Source: Hyphomonas sp. TMED17 (lineage in GTDB: Bacteria > Pseudomonadota > Alphaproteobacteria > Caulobacterales > Hyphomonadaceae). Taken from it: a DNA stretch of 64,000 nucleotides. The stretch spans positions 1-64,000 of the forward strand of contig NHBW01000006.1 of NCBI GenBank assembly GCA_002172915.1, written 5' to 3'. The notes under the pieces are model-generated. The model did not search any database and was not told the DNA's origin. It worked only from the letters and a program-made list of their open reading frames with translations. Both the position numbers and the translations under genes were made by a program. The stretch's first letter is position 1, and the number at the start of each line of letters is the position of its first letter. Below are positions 17,095-25,339 of this stretch, in pieces.

Positions 17095-17700
17095 CCTGAA
17101 AATAGGTACGTATCGACAAGTCAAATGCAACCGTTTTTGGCTGTTCACAAATCGCACCATAGGGCGAGCCAGTCGGACAATTTTCGCGGCAGCGATATTC
17201 GCCGTCTTTATCGCCACGCTGAAATTAAATGCGACAGGAAACCTATTTGCTGTCTACGCGACACATGTCGGGCGATTCGCGAAACTTAAGTAATAAGATG
17301 AGCTGATACGCGTGAAACGGGGGGCGCCACCTGTCCTTGCCGTCAGATACCGAGATCGAGCTTTATTATCGCACCGCAACACTCATCGTCCCCAACCGGA
17401 CGGGGGAAAGCAGTTTGCGAGCCAGCATGTCCTGAATGCGGCTTAACGATACTGTAAACTAAAGCTGGCGCCGCTTATTTCCCGCCGCAAATAAGGTGGC
17501 CTAAAGTTTTAAAACTGAGAGCCAGATTTTGCTTATGATCGCCGTCGCACGGCTGTCAGAAACCGTCGAATACATCAAAGTACAAACAGCCTGCAAATCA
17601 CATTTATGTTGCAGTGCAGCATAAAAACATATGATCTACTTTCCAAAACGTTTCGTATTTGTAATATAGTAAGCTCTAAGACAAAGGAGGAGATTTTTTT
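17095..17700 (+). other. Divergent promoter region between TPR gene and proteorhodopsin
   Basis: About 600 bases with no convincing ORF. Noted in it: an imperfect hairpin at about 17469-17500 (CTTATTT/AAATAAG core with GC-rich flanks), the inverted repeat at 17604-17624 (listed separately), and a proteorhodopsin-proximal A+T-rich block (TATAGT around 17664) that may be the -10 region. The long leader suggests regulated expression of the rhodopsin gene. Confidence 0.4.
17604..17624. promoter_or_regulatory. Inverted repeat upstream of proteorhodopsin, candidate operator
   Basis: TTATGTTGC (17604-17612), 3-nt spacer, GCAGCATAA (17616-17624): a 9+9 inverted repeat with one mismatch, about 77 bp before the rhodopsin ATG. 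The size and symmetry suit a dimeric repressor or activator. The regulator is not known. Confidence 0.4.
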
Positions 17701-18417
17701 ATGGACAAAGTATTACTTGATCCGAGCGATTACGTGGGAGTGTCTTTTTGGATAATTAGTGCGGCAATGGTTGCTGCAACATTTTTCTTTTGGGTGGAAC
17801 GCGACCGCGCAGAGGGTAAATGGAAAACGTCTTTAACGGTTGCCGCGATGGTAACAGGTATTGCTGCCATTCACTATTTCTACATGCGAGAAGTATGGGC
17901 CGCGACAGGTGAAAGTCCGACTGTATTCCGCTATGTTGACTGGCTGCTTACAGTTCCACTTCAAATTATTGAGTTCTTCTTAATTCTTTCCGCGATTGCT
18001 GTGGTTCGCGCTGCACTCTTCTGGAAACTTCTGGTCGCATCACTGGTTATGCTGGTGACCGGCTATCTCGGTGAAGTTGAACAGGGTTCGCTGCTCTGGC
18101 CGATGTTCATTATCGGTTGTCTGGCCTGGTTCTACATCATTTATGAAATCTTTGCCGGTGAGGCGAGCCAGATTAATGCGAACGAAGGCACAGAAGCATC
18201 AAAGAAAGCTTTCGGCGCTCTTCGTCTGATTGTGACGATTGGTTGGGCAATCTACCCGATCGGCTACTATCTCGGTTATACCGGAAGTGCGTCTCCGGAC
18301 GTTCTGAACATCGTCTACAACCTTGCTGACTTTGTGAACAAGATCGCATTCGGGGTTGTTATCTGGGCCGCTGCGACATCGCACGGCGCCGGACAGTCGG
18401 CTTCAGGAAAAGCTTAA
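17701..18417 (+). CDS. Proteorhodopsin, DTE-type proton pump, blue-tuned (Gln at the 105-equivalent)
   Basis: A 238-residue seven-helix microbial rhodopsin of the inner membrane that binds retinal and pumps protons out in light. Helix C reads RYVDWLLTVPLQIIEF: Asp80 (Schiff-base counter-ion), Thr84 and Glu91 (proton donor) form the DTE motif of outward proton pumps. His58 (AAIHYFYMREVW) matches the His that shares the counter-ion's proton, and Lys214 (LADFVNKIAFG) is the retinal lysine. All are offset by 17 from green proteorhodopsin numbering, so the protein lacks the 17-residue N-terminal signal of that reference. Gln88 corresponds to position 105, where Gln gives blue and Leu green absorption. 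AAAGGAGGAG precedes the ATG; a strong terminator follows. No retinal or carotenoid genes are in the window. Confidence 0.95.
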   Translation: MDKVLLDPSDYVGVSFWIISAAMVAATFFFWVERDRAEGKWKTSLTVAAMVTGIAAIHYFYMREVWAATGESPTVFRYVDWLLTVPLQIIEFFLILSAIAVVRAALFWKLLVASLVMLVTGYLGEVEQGSLLWPMFIIGCLAWFYIIYEIFAGEASQINANEGTEASKKAFGALRLIVTIGWAIYPIGYYLGYTGSASPDVLNIVYNLADFVNKIAFGVVIWAAATSHGAGQSASGKA

Positions 18418-18429
18418 CCCACTAATGAC

Positions 18430-18468
18430 AACGCCTGCGCTTCATATGAGGCGCAGGCGTTTTTTTTA
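18430..18468 (+). terminator. Rho-independent terminator of proteorhodopsin
   Basis: A perfect 10-bp stem, ACGCCTGCGC (18431-18440) with GCGCAGGCGT (18451-18460), 10-nt loop, then a T tract to 18467. It makes the rhodopsin gene monocistronic. Confidence 0.85.
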
Positions 18469-18575
18469 TCTATTATTCGCTGGCTCCGCTCGTAACAGAT
18501 TATAATCTGCTTGGCGCTTCATCGTGCTGCTGATGGCACCCCGGATTGACCTGAGCGACACCAAAACTCAACATG

Positions 18576-19277
18576 TTAGCCAGCTACATTCGTGATCCCG
18601 CAGCGCAGGATTTCATCGCGAACGATCTCGCGGTCAAGCATTGATAACTTGCTCAGTAAGGCCTGACCTGCTTCGGTTCCGCCAAGCGCATCAAACGCCG
18701 CGCCTAATTCACCGGAACTTGGTGCATCCATAAAGATGATGATATCCCCCTGTGCAGCGCCTGCCCCAACTGGTGCATAGGCTGACATCGCAACATCCAT
18801 GCCATCGGCACGCAATGCCGACACATAGTCTGCCAGCGCGGCAACATAGGCTTCCGGATTTGCAACGTTAACGAAAAGACGGCGGGCCGTCGATTGCATC
18901 AACAGACGCTCATGCGGATAAACGACCTGCGAAAACTCGGCGCCGGTTACGTTACTCATACTGCGATAGCCAGCAATTATCTCGGCATATTGCGGGTCAA
19001 CCAGCACGTCCGAAGCGGCCATCGCTGCGGCCATGCTAGCGCTGAAGGCATACATGTAACCGGTCCCGGGCGTGGCCCCAGTCCCGTTCAGACATACACC
19101 GCGAAATGCGGCACCGCTGGCATCAAACGTCTCGGCATCACCCGCAAGTCTGGCCATGTAGCCGGCCGGATCACTCAGTTGCAGATTGATTAGACCAACC
19201 GCGCCATCAGTCTCGGCATCCTGCGCAGTTGCTGCGCCGCAAAAGGCCAGTGCGGCCGCTAATATTAATTTTTTCAT
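18576..19277 (-). CDS. Secreted protein with internally duplicated alpha/beta-barrel-like domain
   Basis: A 233-residue exported protein. AGGGG lies 5-6 nt before the ATG. The signal peptide is residues 1-18 (MKKLILAAALAFCGAATA, then QDAE). The mature protein appears to be two copies of one ~85-residue unit: AVGLINLQLSDPAGYMARL to EIIAGYRS, and RLFVNVANPEAYVAALADY to EAGQALLSK; both begin with a hydrophobic strand, a (D/N)P-x-x-Y-x-x-x-L helix, and later a strand ending in Met/Phe-x-Ala. This fits a pseudo-dimeric alpha/beta barrel. Two Cys (about residues 61 and 227) may pair. Convergent with proteorhodopsin; function unknown. Confidence 0.65.
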   Translation of the reverse strand: MKKLILAAALAFCGAATAQDAETDGAVGLINLQLSDPAGYMARLAGDAETFDASGAAFRGVCLNGTGATPGTGYMYAFSASMAAAMAASDVLVDPQYAEIIAGYRSMSNVTGAEFSQVVYPHERLLMQSTARRLFVNVANPEAYVAALADYVSALRADGMDVAMSAYAPVGAGAAQGDIIIFMDAPSSGELGAAFDALGGTEAGQALLSKLSMLDREIVRDEILRCGITNVAG

Positions 19278-19949
19278 TTATGTCCCCTATTTACTTTTAA
19301 GTATTCTTCACTTGCCGAAATCCGTAGCTTACGAATTCACGACCGCTTGAGGTTATAAAATAAGCCGGCGCTCGTCGATACCTTTATTCCATATCCCGCC
19401 AGTTTTAGCCTTAATAATTATAGCATCACCCACAGTTCAGGTCTGGCAACACCGTCGACATTCAGGGACTGCGCGGGCGCGGTTTGGGCCGTATTTTTAT
19501 GTTCATCGGCAGAGGCTGCAGCAGTGAAACTGAGCGCTGATATCATACAAATAATGGTGCACTGATTTTCACGTCCATTTCCCGCATTAATGAATTGGGC
19601 GCTGGATTTGTCTGACAGTCTGGCAATGAAGCACGACACACTACGCCTGACGGCGGTCCCCATCACCACCTTAACCAATGCTGATACGCTAATAGTTTCG
19701 GGAAATCGGGTGGGCCATCACAAACAGTCGCAAAATGCCGGCGCAGAGCGGCCAGCCGTCCCCCGCTGCAAAGCCTCATAAGGATGGTTGCGAAACCGAC
19801 GCCCGGGCAACTCGAAGGCGAAGGCGAAAACACTTTCGACTGGCACGTGCGGCATGCCAGCATAAACGAAGGGTTTTTCGCCATCTGACGGGCACAGACG
19901 CGACCACAAACTGACGTCCCGCTCAAGCAGAATGTGGTCGAAGCACCTG
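19278..19949 (-). pseudogene. Gene-poor stretch with probable decayed coding remnants
   Basis: About 670 bases without an intact gene. On the minus strand, 19718-19949 reads as plausible protein (LWSRLCPSDGEKPFVYAGMP, then VESVFAFAFELPG) but has no proper start or end, and 19418-19546 holds a truncated secretion-signal-like frame (MISALSFTAAASADEHKN, 42 codons) whose likely upstream half is in another frame. This pattern suggests a gene or genes downstream of the hydrolase that have decayed by frameshift. The family was not identified. Confidence 0.35.
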
Positions 19950-21056
19950 TCAGGCACCATCCATAGAAATCGGCCCTTCAATCACAGTGTCGTCGAAAGC
20001 CTGAGGCGGTGCAGTTTCGGGCTGGCCCGCCTGTACCTGCGCAACGACCCGCATAATCGCGGCCGCTATCTCTTCCGGCACCTCCTCCTGCAGGAAATGG
20101 CCCGCTCCGGTTTCAAGGACCGGTGCGTTCGGGAACTGGCCGCGCATCACATCAAGTCCTTGCCCGATAATCGGGTCATTCATACCCCATACAATTTCCG
20201 CCGGAACGTCGAGGCCGGCCACATAGGCTTCAATTTCCCGCAGGGCCGGACTACTGGGATGATCGGGCCCGTCCGCTACCATCCGCATCAAAGCCAGCGG
20301 CGCTTTGGCATTCCCGCTCTCCGTGACCGGGCGGCCATACAGCTCGGCAATATCGGGCGGTATCGATGCCGGATCGCCTTGCACTTCACCGAGCCGGTCA
20401 AAAACAGACACAAATACTTCGAGCATGAGCTCGCCAACCAGCGGGGTCTTAGCCAGCGCGTGGACCCGGGATAGGTCGAACGCCGCCTCAGGTGCCCTGA
20501 ACCCGGTATTCAGGGCCACGACACCGGCAAGCCGGTCGGGGGACCGCGCCAGCGCGCCCATGCCAACCGGGCCGCCCCAATCCTGTCCGACATATACAAT
20601 GTCTTTCAAATCGAGTGTGTCCAGGACGCTGTTCATCCAACGCAAATGATTATCGAGCGTATGGGCGCTGACCGCGACTTTGCTTGAAAAGCCAAGGCCG
20701 ACCATTGTCGGCATAATCAGGCGGACCTGGTCTTTTGGTAATTCTGCAGCGACTTTACGATACAGGAACCCCGATGTCGGATTGCCATGCTGCAAATAGA
20801 CCGGATGCCCGGTCCCAATTTCGAGCACATGGATCTTAATCCCGGGCTCGACCTCGATGAAATAGCTTTTATAGGCATCAGAAACATGACTGGCGGCATA
20901 GTCCGGCAGCGGAAACGCCTCAAATGACTCATTATCTATTTCAACTATGCCTTGTCCGGCGGGCGTCACAACCTCGCCTTCGCGCATTACATAAACGGCG
21001 AAGAGCCCGCCAGTAATAAGGACGGCGACAAACAGGACCAAGGCGTATTTTAGCAT
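19950..21056 (-). CDS. Membrane-anchored haloalkane-dehalogenase-like alpha/beta hydrolase
   Basis: A 368-residue alpha/beta hydrolase. Residues 1-25 are a membrane anchor or signal (YALVLFVAVLITGGLFAVYV). The core carries HGNPTS (oxyanion/halide-binding Asn) near residue 90 and GQDWGG near residue 158, in which Asp is the nucleophile and the following Trp is the second halide-stabilising residue of haloalkane dehalogenases. A C-terminal GAGHFLQEE supplies the catalytic His. Epoxide hydrolases share the GxDWG elbow but normally lack HGNP, so dehalogenase-type chemistry is favoured. The start is the ATG at 21056 with GGAG about 8 nt upstream. The N-terminal anchor and a ~60-residue extension are unusual for characterised, mostly soluble dehalogenases. 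Substrate unknown. Confidence 0.75.
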   Translation of the reverse strand: MLKYALVLFVAVLITGGLFAVYVMREGEVVTPAGQGIVEIDNESFEAFPLPDYAASHVSDAYKSYFIEVEPGIKIHVLEIGTGHPVYLQHGNPTSGFLYRKVAAELPKDQVRLIMPTMVGLGFSSKVAVSAHTLDNHLRWMNSVLDTLDLKDIVYVGQDWGGPVGMGALARSPDRLAGVVALNTGFRAPEAAFDLSRVHALAKTPLVGELMLEVFVSVFDRLGEVQGDPASIPPDIAELYGRPVTESGNAKAPLALMRMVADGPDHPSSPALREIEAYVAGLDVPAEIVWGMNDPIIGQGLDVMRGQFPNAPVLETGAGHFLQEEVPEEIAAAIMRVVAQVQAGQPETAPPQAFDDTVIEGPISMDGA

Positions 21057-21197
21057 TTTCAGTCTCCTATTTCCGGGCAAAAACATGCTCGGTCCATATT
21101 GAACTGCAATTTAAAAAGCCTGTCACGCGCCGTCTTGTCGCGCCGAACGGAGGAGCCGTATCACGACCGCGCGCAAAAGCCGATTATCAGGTTAGGC

Positions 21198-23645
21198 CTA
21201 TAGCCGCGCAGCAATCGCCGACAGGCTGTCTGTCAATAAAGACATCCGGTCCCCGCCAGCACCGTGCGATAGTATCTCGTTCATATTCGACCCGGCCTGC
21301 TGCAACAGTAAAGCCAGCTCCCCGTCACGCTCACCGGCATCCAAGACATTCCCGGCCCGGGCAAGTGCAGCCCGCAACACCTCTGTTTCATCGGCCGCGA
21401 TATGACCAGCACGCTCTAGCTGGTCAATATAAGCCAGTGCAATCGCTGGCTCGCCAACCGGCCAGCTAACTGCAAATTGCTGCTGTGGGTTGAACAGCTC
21501 GCCCTGATCAGCGAGCAGGCTGGCAGCAATCTCATTTGCGCTGATGAATTTACTCTCTGACAGCGCGAACACATCCAGGCCACGCACCATTTCGGTGCCA
21601 TAAATCCGGCCATCATACCAGTAGACCGACCAGAAGCCGCCAACGACCAAGCGTTCTTCATGGATCGGGCCGCGATCAAAATAGGCAATTTCGAATGGTG
21701 CGGCACTATCAGTGAAATCAAGCACCGAAACGCCGCCCTGATACCATCCCTGAACGAAGACATCCCGTCCCGGAATCGGTACGATCGAGCCATTATGGGG
21801 CGTACAGTTTTCCTGGTCGCTTTGCGGCGCGTTGGGTTTGAAATAGCCACGCAACTCCAACCTGCCGTCGACAATATCATAAATTGCATTTGTGCCCCAA
21901 TCGAGCCGATCGGACGGTCGGCAGCGAGGTCGTCCGCCGCCGCCCCATTCATCAGTGAACAGAACCTTGGTTCCGTCATTATTGAATGTTGCCGAATGCC
22001 AATAGGCGAACCGCTGATCGACAACATCATCAATACGTTTTGGATTCAGAGGGTCGGAAATATCGAACAGAACACCATTCCCCGAACACGCACCCGCCGC
22101 GATCTGCCCGGCAGGAAAGACCGTGATATCATGGCAGTGGTCGGTTCGGCTGGATCGCTGGGTATCATCACCATGATCGCCCCCCTGCCACAGCCCGGCC
22201 AGCTGCCCGGTTTCGGCATCGGCGAAAACGCCCGGACTGTCGACAAGACGCGCTTGCGATGGATCATCAACCAGGATTTCAATCACATCAATGCGGAACA
22301 GCGCAGTGCGCTCGTCGCCGAGAATAGGGTTAACGCAGCCGGCAAGCTCCTCTTCGTCACGCACCGACGAAATACCAGAGTTATAGACCACAATCATGCC
22401 ATCCTGATCCGGTCCGGACACAACGGAGTGCGTATGCGAGCCCCGGCAGGTCTGAACCTGCCCCGCCTGATAAGGCGCCGCCGGATCAGAAATATCAAAA
22501 ATCCGTAATCCGCGAAAACGCTCCGAACTAATATCGCCAGCAACCCCCTGACGCCCGCAATCGACCCGGCCACGGGTCTGTTCGGCTGACATCAGCAACA
22601 AATCACCGACAATCGAAACGTCACCCTGCCCGCCGGGACAGACTACGGAGCTGATCAATTCAGGGACAGGGTCGTCTGACAGCCGGTAGATATTGAAGCC
22701 GTGATAATTACCAACCACCATAATATCTTCGCTAAAGGCCATGTCGGTATTGGAAAAACTCAATAATGGGTAACGCTGGCCCCACTGCGTTTCGGGGCTG
22801 GCTTCCGAGGCATCAGGCGATGCTTCCTCAGCATCTGTTAATGGGATAATGACCGGCGGTAAATTCGATGGATTATTCGGATCGAAGAAGCCGGCCGGTT
22901 TGCGCAGCGTCGCGATTTTCTCCAGATTGGAGATCGCCTCGCCAGCATCGAACAGACCGGGCGCCAAACCCGCTCGCGGATCAACTGACAGATTTGCCAG
23001 CAAATTGTTCATCATCTCGATCTCGGCCGACTGATCATTAACAATGTCATTCGTAAACTCGAACAGCACTGGATCATAGGCTGAGCCGGACTGGTCGAGC
23101 AGGTCTTCGATCATGGTCAAAGCACCCTTATGATGCTCAATCATCAAGGCCAGGAACAAGGCATCGAAAGCCTTACTGTCGGACCCGGCAAGTGACGCCA
23201 TTTGCTCCGGTGTCGCCATGCCATCCATATCGGCCATCATTTGCATATGATGGACATGTTCACCTTGCAGATCCTCGCCACGCTCGGCCAGCCATGCATT
23301 CATGAATTCGATTTCATCGGCCTGCGACGCCATAATACGATCGGCAATGTCAATCAAAGCCGGCGTGTTTGTACGGTCGGCTGCAAGCAGTGCCATATCA
23401 ACCGCCTGCTGATGATGCGGAATCATACCGCGCATAAAAAGCACATCGTCACGGGTATAGCTGGTATCCGCGATGTCTGCCGCCTGCTGCGCATCGAGCT
23501 GACGCACCGGCTCGCCCGGTGCGCCCGGCTGCACAATCGGCGCCGACTGTGCAAAAGTTGCGCCGGCAGCAAATACAGCCGCCGAAAGACCGGTCAAAAC
23601 GGTCGATAATAAATGCTTATTGATTTTATTTTTTGAGTTTATCAT
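21198..23645 (-). CDS. Secreted DUF305 plus LVIVD-repeat beta-propeller protein
   Basis: An 815-residue exported protein. After the signal peptide (about residues 12-33: HLLSTVLTGLSAAVFAAGATFA), residues about 60-215 form a DUF305 domain with its paired His-His motifs (RGMIPHHQQAVDMA and ALMIEHHKGALTMIEDLL) and Met-rich helices (HVHHMQMMADMDGM), a four-helix bundle thought to bind metal. Residues about 280-690 are repeats of the LVIVD/propeller kind (GDLLLMSAEQTRGR, LRIFDISDPAAPYQAG, VLFDISDPLNPKRIDD, VSVLDFTDSAAPFEIA). The C-terminal ~100 residues are helical. The ATG at 23645 is preferred to the frame start at 23681 because the signal peptide then begins normally. Possibly a periplasmic metal-dependent or copper-handling protein; function unproven. 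Confidence 0.8.
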   Translation of the reverse strand: MINSKNKINKHLLSTVLTGLSAAVFAAGATFAQSAPIVQPGAPGEPVRQLDAQQAADIADTSYTRDDVLFMRGMIPHHQQAVDMALLAADRTNTPALIDIADRIMASQADEIEFMNAWLAERGEDLQGEHVHHMQMMADMDGMATPEQMASLAGSDSKAFDALFLALMIEHHKGALTMIEDLLDQSGSAYDPVLFEFTNDIVNDQSAEIEMMNNLLANLSVDPRAGLAPGLFDAGEAISNLEKIATLRKPAGFFDPNNPSNLPPVIIPLTDAEEASPDASEASPETQWGQRYPLLSFSNTDMAFSEDIMVVGNYHGFNIYRLSDDPVPELISSVVCPGGQGDVSIVGDLLLMSAEQTRGRVDCGRQGVAGDISSERFRGLRIFDISDPAAPYQAGQVQTCRGSHTHSVVSGPDQDGMIVVYNSGISSVRDEEELAGCVNPILGDERTALFRIDVIEILVDDPSQARLVDSPGVFADAETGQLAGLWQGGDHGDDTQRSSRTDHCHDITVFPAGQIAAGACSGNGVLFDISDPLNPKRIDDVVDQRFAYWHSATFNNDGTKVLFTDEWGGGGRPRCRPSDRLDWGTNAIYDIVDGRLELRGYFKPNAPQSDQENCTPHNGSIVPIPGRDVFVQGWYQGGVSVLDFTDSAAPFEIAYFDRGPIHEERLVVGGFWSVYWYDGRIYGTEMVRGLDVFALSESKFISANEIAASLLADQGELFNPQQQFAVSWPVGEPAIALAYIDQLERAGHIAADETEVLRAALARAGNVLDAGERDGELALLLQQAGSNMNEILSHGAGGDRMSLLTDSLSAIAARL

Positions 23646-24016
23646 CGTTCGTCCAAACCTCTTTTTTAATATTCCGATCACTGCCGATCTGATTTAAGCC
23701 AAAGCTGGGATAAACAAAATTAACCTGATCAAAAACGGTCTAGCCGCTATATTTCCAGATGTTGCGAACCAGCGCACCACTGCCGCCCAGCACTAACTAC
23801 ATTAAAGCCGCATCTCGCGACCATGTCGCACGTCGTCGCCACAACACATCCTTCTCAAAAAGCCTGATCGCGACCAATCCGGCAGGTCTGCTGCAACTGG
23901 ATAATCCACATTTGCAGCAGGACTTTGCAACCGGTTATGCTTGGCAAGTTATGTTTATCCGCTTAGCCTTACACTAAAACCGAACATGTATTTTCGGGTT
24001 CATCGGGAGAACGCTC
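23646..24016 (+). other. Intergenic region between divergent genes
   Basis: About 370 bases separating the DUF305-LVIVD gene (minus) from the isomerase (plus). A 72-codon frame at 23759 has no ribosome-binding site. I see no other structure; it presumably holds both promoters. Confidence 0.4.
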
Positions 24017-24628
24017 ATGACAAAGACTATTCTTTTCTATCACGACCTGGCCAGTCCAAACGCTTATTTTGCCAATAAGGTTCTCAAACAGATTGCCGAA
24101 CGCACCGGCGCTCAGATTACCTATCGTCCGGTCCTGCTTGGCGGTGTTTTCAAGGCCACCGGCAATCAGGCGCCATTCGTCGCATTCGGCAATATCCCGG
24201 CCAAAATGAAATATATGCAAATTGAAATGAACCGGTTTGTAAAACAGCACAGCCTGACAAAGTTCAAAATGAACCCGCATTTCCCGTTGAATACGCTGGT
24301 CCTTAGCCGCGCCGCTGTGGCCGCAGATATGAATGGTGAGCTCGAAGCCTTTATTACCGCCGGCGAACAATTGGTCTGGGAAGACGGACTAAAAATGGAT
24401 GATCCGGAGGTCTTTGTCGACAAGTTCACCGCACTCGGTCTGAACGGTGAAAAGCTGCTGGCACAAACGCAAGACCCCGACGTGAAGGCAAAACTGGTTG
24501 CAAATACAAATGAAGCCGTCGAATGCGGCGTTTTCGGCGTGCCCTCTTTCATCGTCGATGATGAATTATACTTCGGCAAGGATACGCTGCACGAGATAGA
24601 AAACGTTCTGGGTTTGCGGACGCGATAG
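24017..24628 (+). CDS. 2-hydroxychromene-2-carboxylate isomerase family protein
   Basis: A 203-residue DsbA/kappa-GST-fold protein. N-terminal ILFYHDLASPNAYFA is the family's FYxDxxSPxAY motif with Ser in place of the DsbA cysteine; YRPVLLGGVFKATGN is the characteristic glutathione-side loop; CGVFGVPSFIVDDELYFGKD contains the cis-Pro loop and the FGxD end. This is a closer match to the naphthalene-pathway isomerase (NahD-like) than the paralogue at 2649-3290. GGGAG lies 7 nt upstream of the ATG. With no aromatic-degradation genes nearby, a general glutathione-dependent isomerase or transferase role is as likely as a catabolic one. Confidence 0.85.
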   Translation: MTKTILFYHDLASPNAYFANKVLKQIAERTGAQITYRPVLLGGVFKATGNQAPFVAFGNIPAKMKYMQIEMNRFVKQHSLTKFKMNPHFPLNTLVLSRAAVAADMNGELEAFITAGEQLVWEDGLKMDDPEVFVDKFTALGLNGEKLLAQTQDPDVKAKLVANTNEAVECGVFGVPSFIVDDELYFGKDTLHEIENVLGLRTR

Positions 24629-25339
24629 CGCCGAGACGGCCCGAGCCTGTCATAGCAAGTGCCCGGTTCATCGCGAGGTCGCGTTACAAGCAGCCGGGCA
24701 TTCCGGCGGAAAGCGCCCATAACGCGCCCCGGACTGGTTGCTGACCGCAAATAGCAGCGATGCGATTGCCGGCACGTGTCTGCCCCACTTGAAATTGATC
24801 GCCCGGGCAAGATTGTGTAGCCAGCTCGATAGACTTTATAACACCTACTCTGGTGCATCGCTGGCGCCATTTCCCTTCGTTGCCAGTACACTTGACGCGT
24901 TGGCGCAGACCGACCTGCGATTGGGAAACGCCGGCATGGAGTTCTTCGGCCTTATTGATGGCTTTGACTGGTCGGCTTTCAAGGTCCTCTAAGACAATGA
25001 TTCGATCGGTACCATTGATGTCCGTTTGGCGTTTATCGACTCTTCCGAGCGGTTTTGCTTGGTGGCCGGTTTCCACAGCAGCCACGGCACAAAACCAGCT
25101 CAGAAATGGTGCGGGCTTCTGGCTACGAATTGTTACAGCCAAACCATCAAAACATGATGGGAGAAATTCAAACCAGGATTTCACAGCCAGGTGAACGCGG
25201 GCGCCGTAATGACGGGTGTGACAAGTGGTGGGTTGCCGGCTGATAGATTGCGGCCCTTGGCCGACGACATGATAGCTGATATCAAAAGTCGACCAGTCTG
25301 CCGGAGCAGCTAGAAGTAATACAGATTTAGGGGACCATT
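24629..25339 (+). pseudogene. Decayed copy of the secreted ABM-like gene, in a gene-poor stretch
   Basis: About 710 bases without an intact gene. At 24937-24969 the DNA closely matches 25783-25815 in the next gene: the + frame reads GMEFFGLIDGFDW against EMEFFGPIDGFYR, at the position of that protein's C-terminus. Weaker resemblance extends about 50 bases upstream. The rest of the reading frame is lost, so this is probably the 3' end of a tandem paralogue that has decayed. The interval from 25000 to 25320 shows nothing recognisable. Confidence 0.5.

Noticed and set aside
17469..17500. Hairpin with CTTATTT/AAATAAG arms, considered a terminator of a small RNA
   Set aside because: The stem is interrupted and the T tract is weak; no gene on either side would need it.
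23759..23977. 72-codon frame in the gap before the second isomerase
   Set aside because: No start signal and no recognisable fold; the region is more likely a double promoter.
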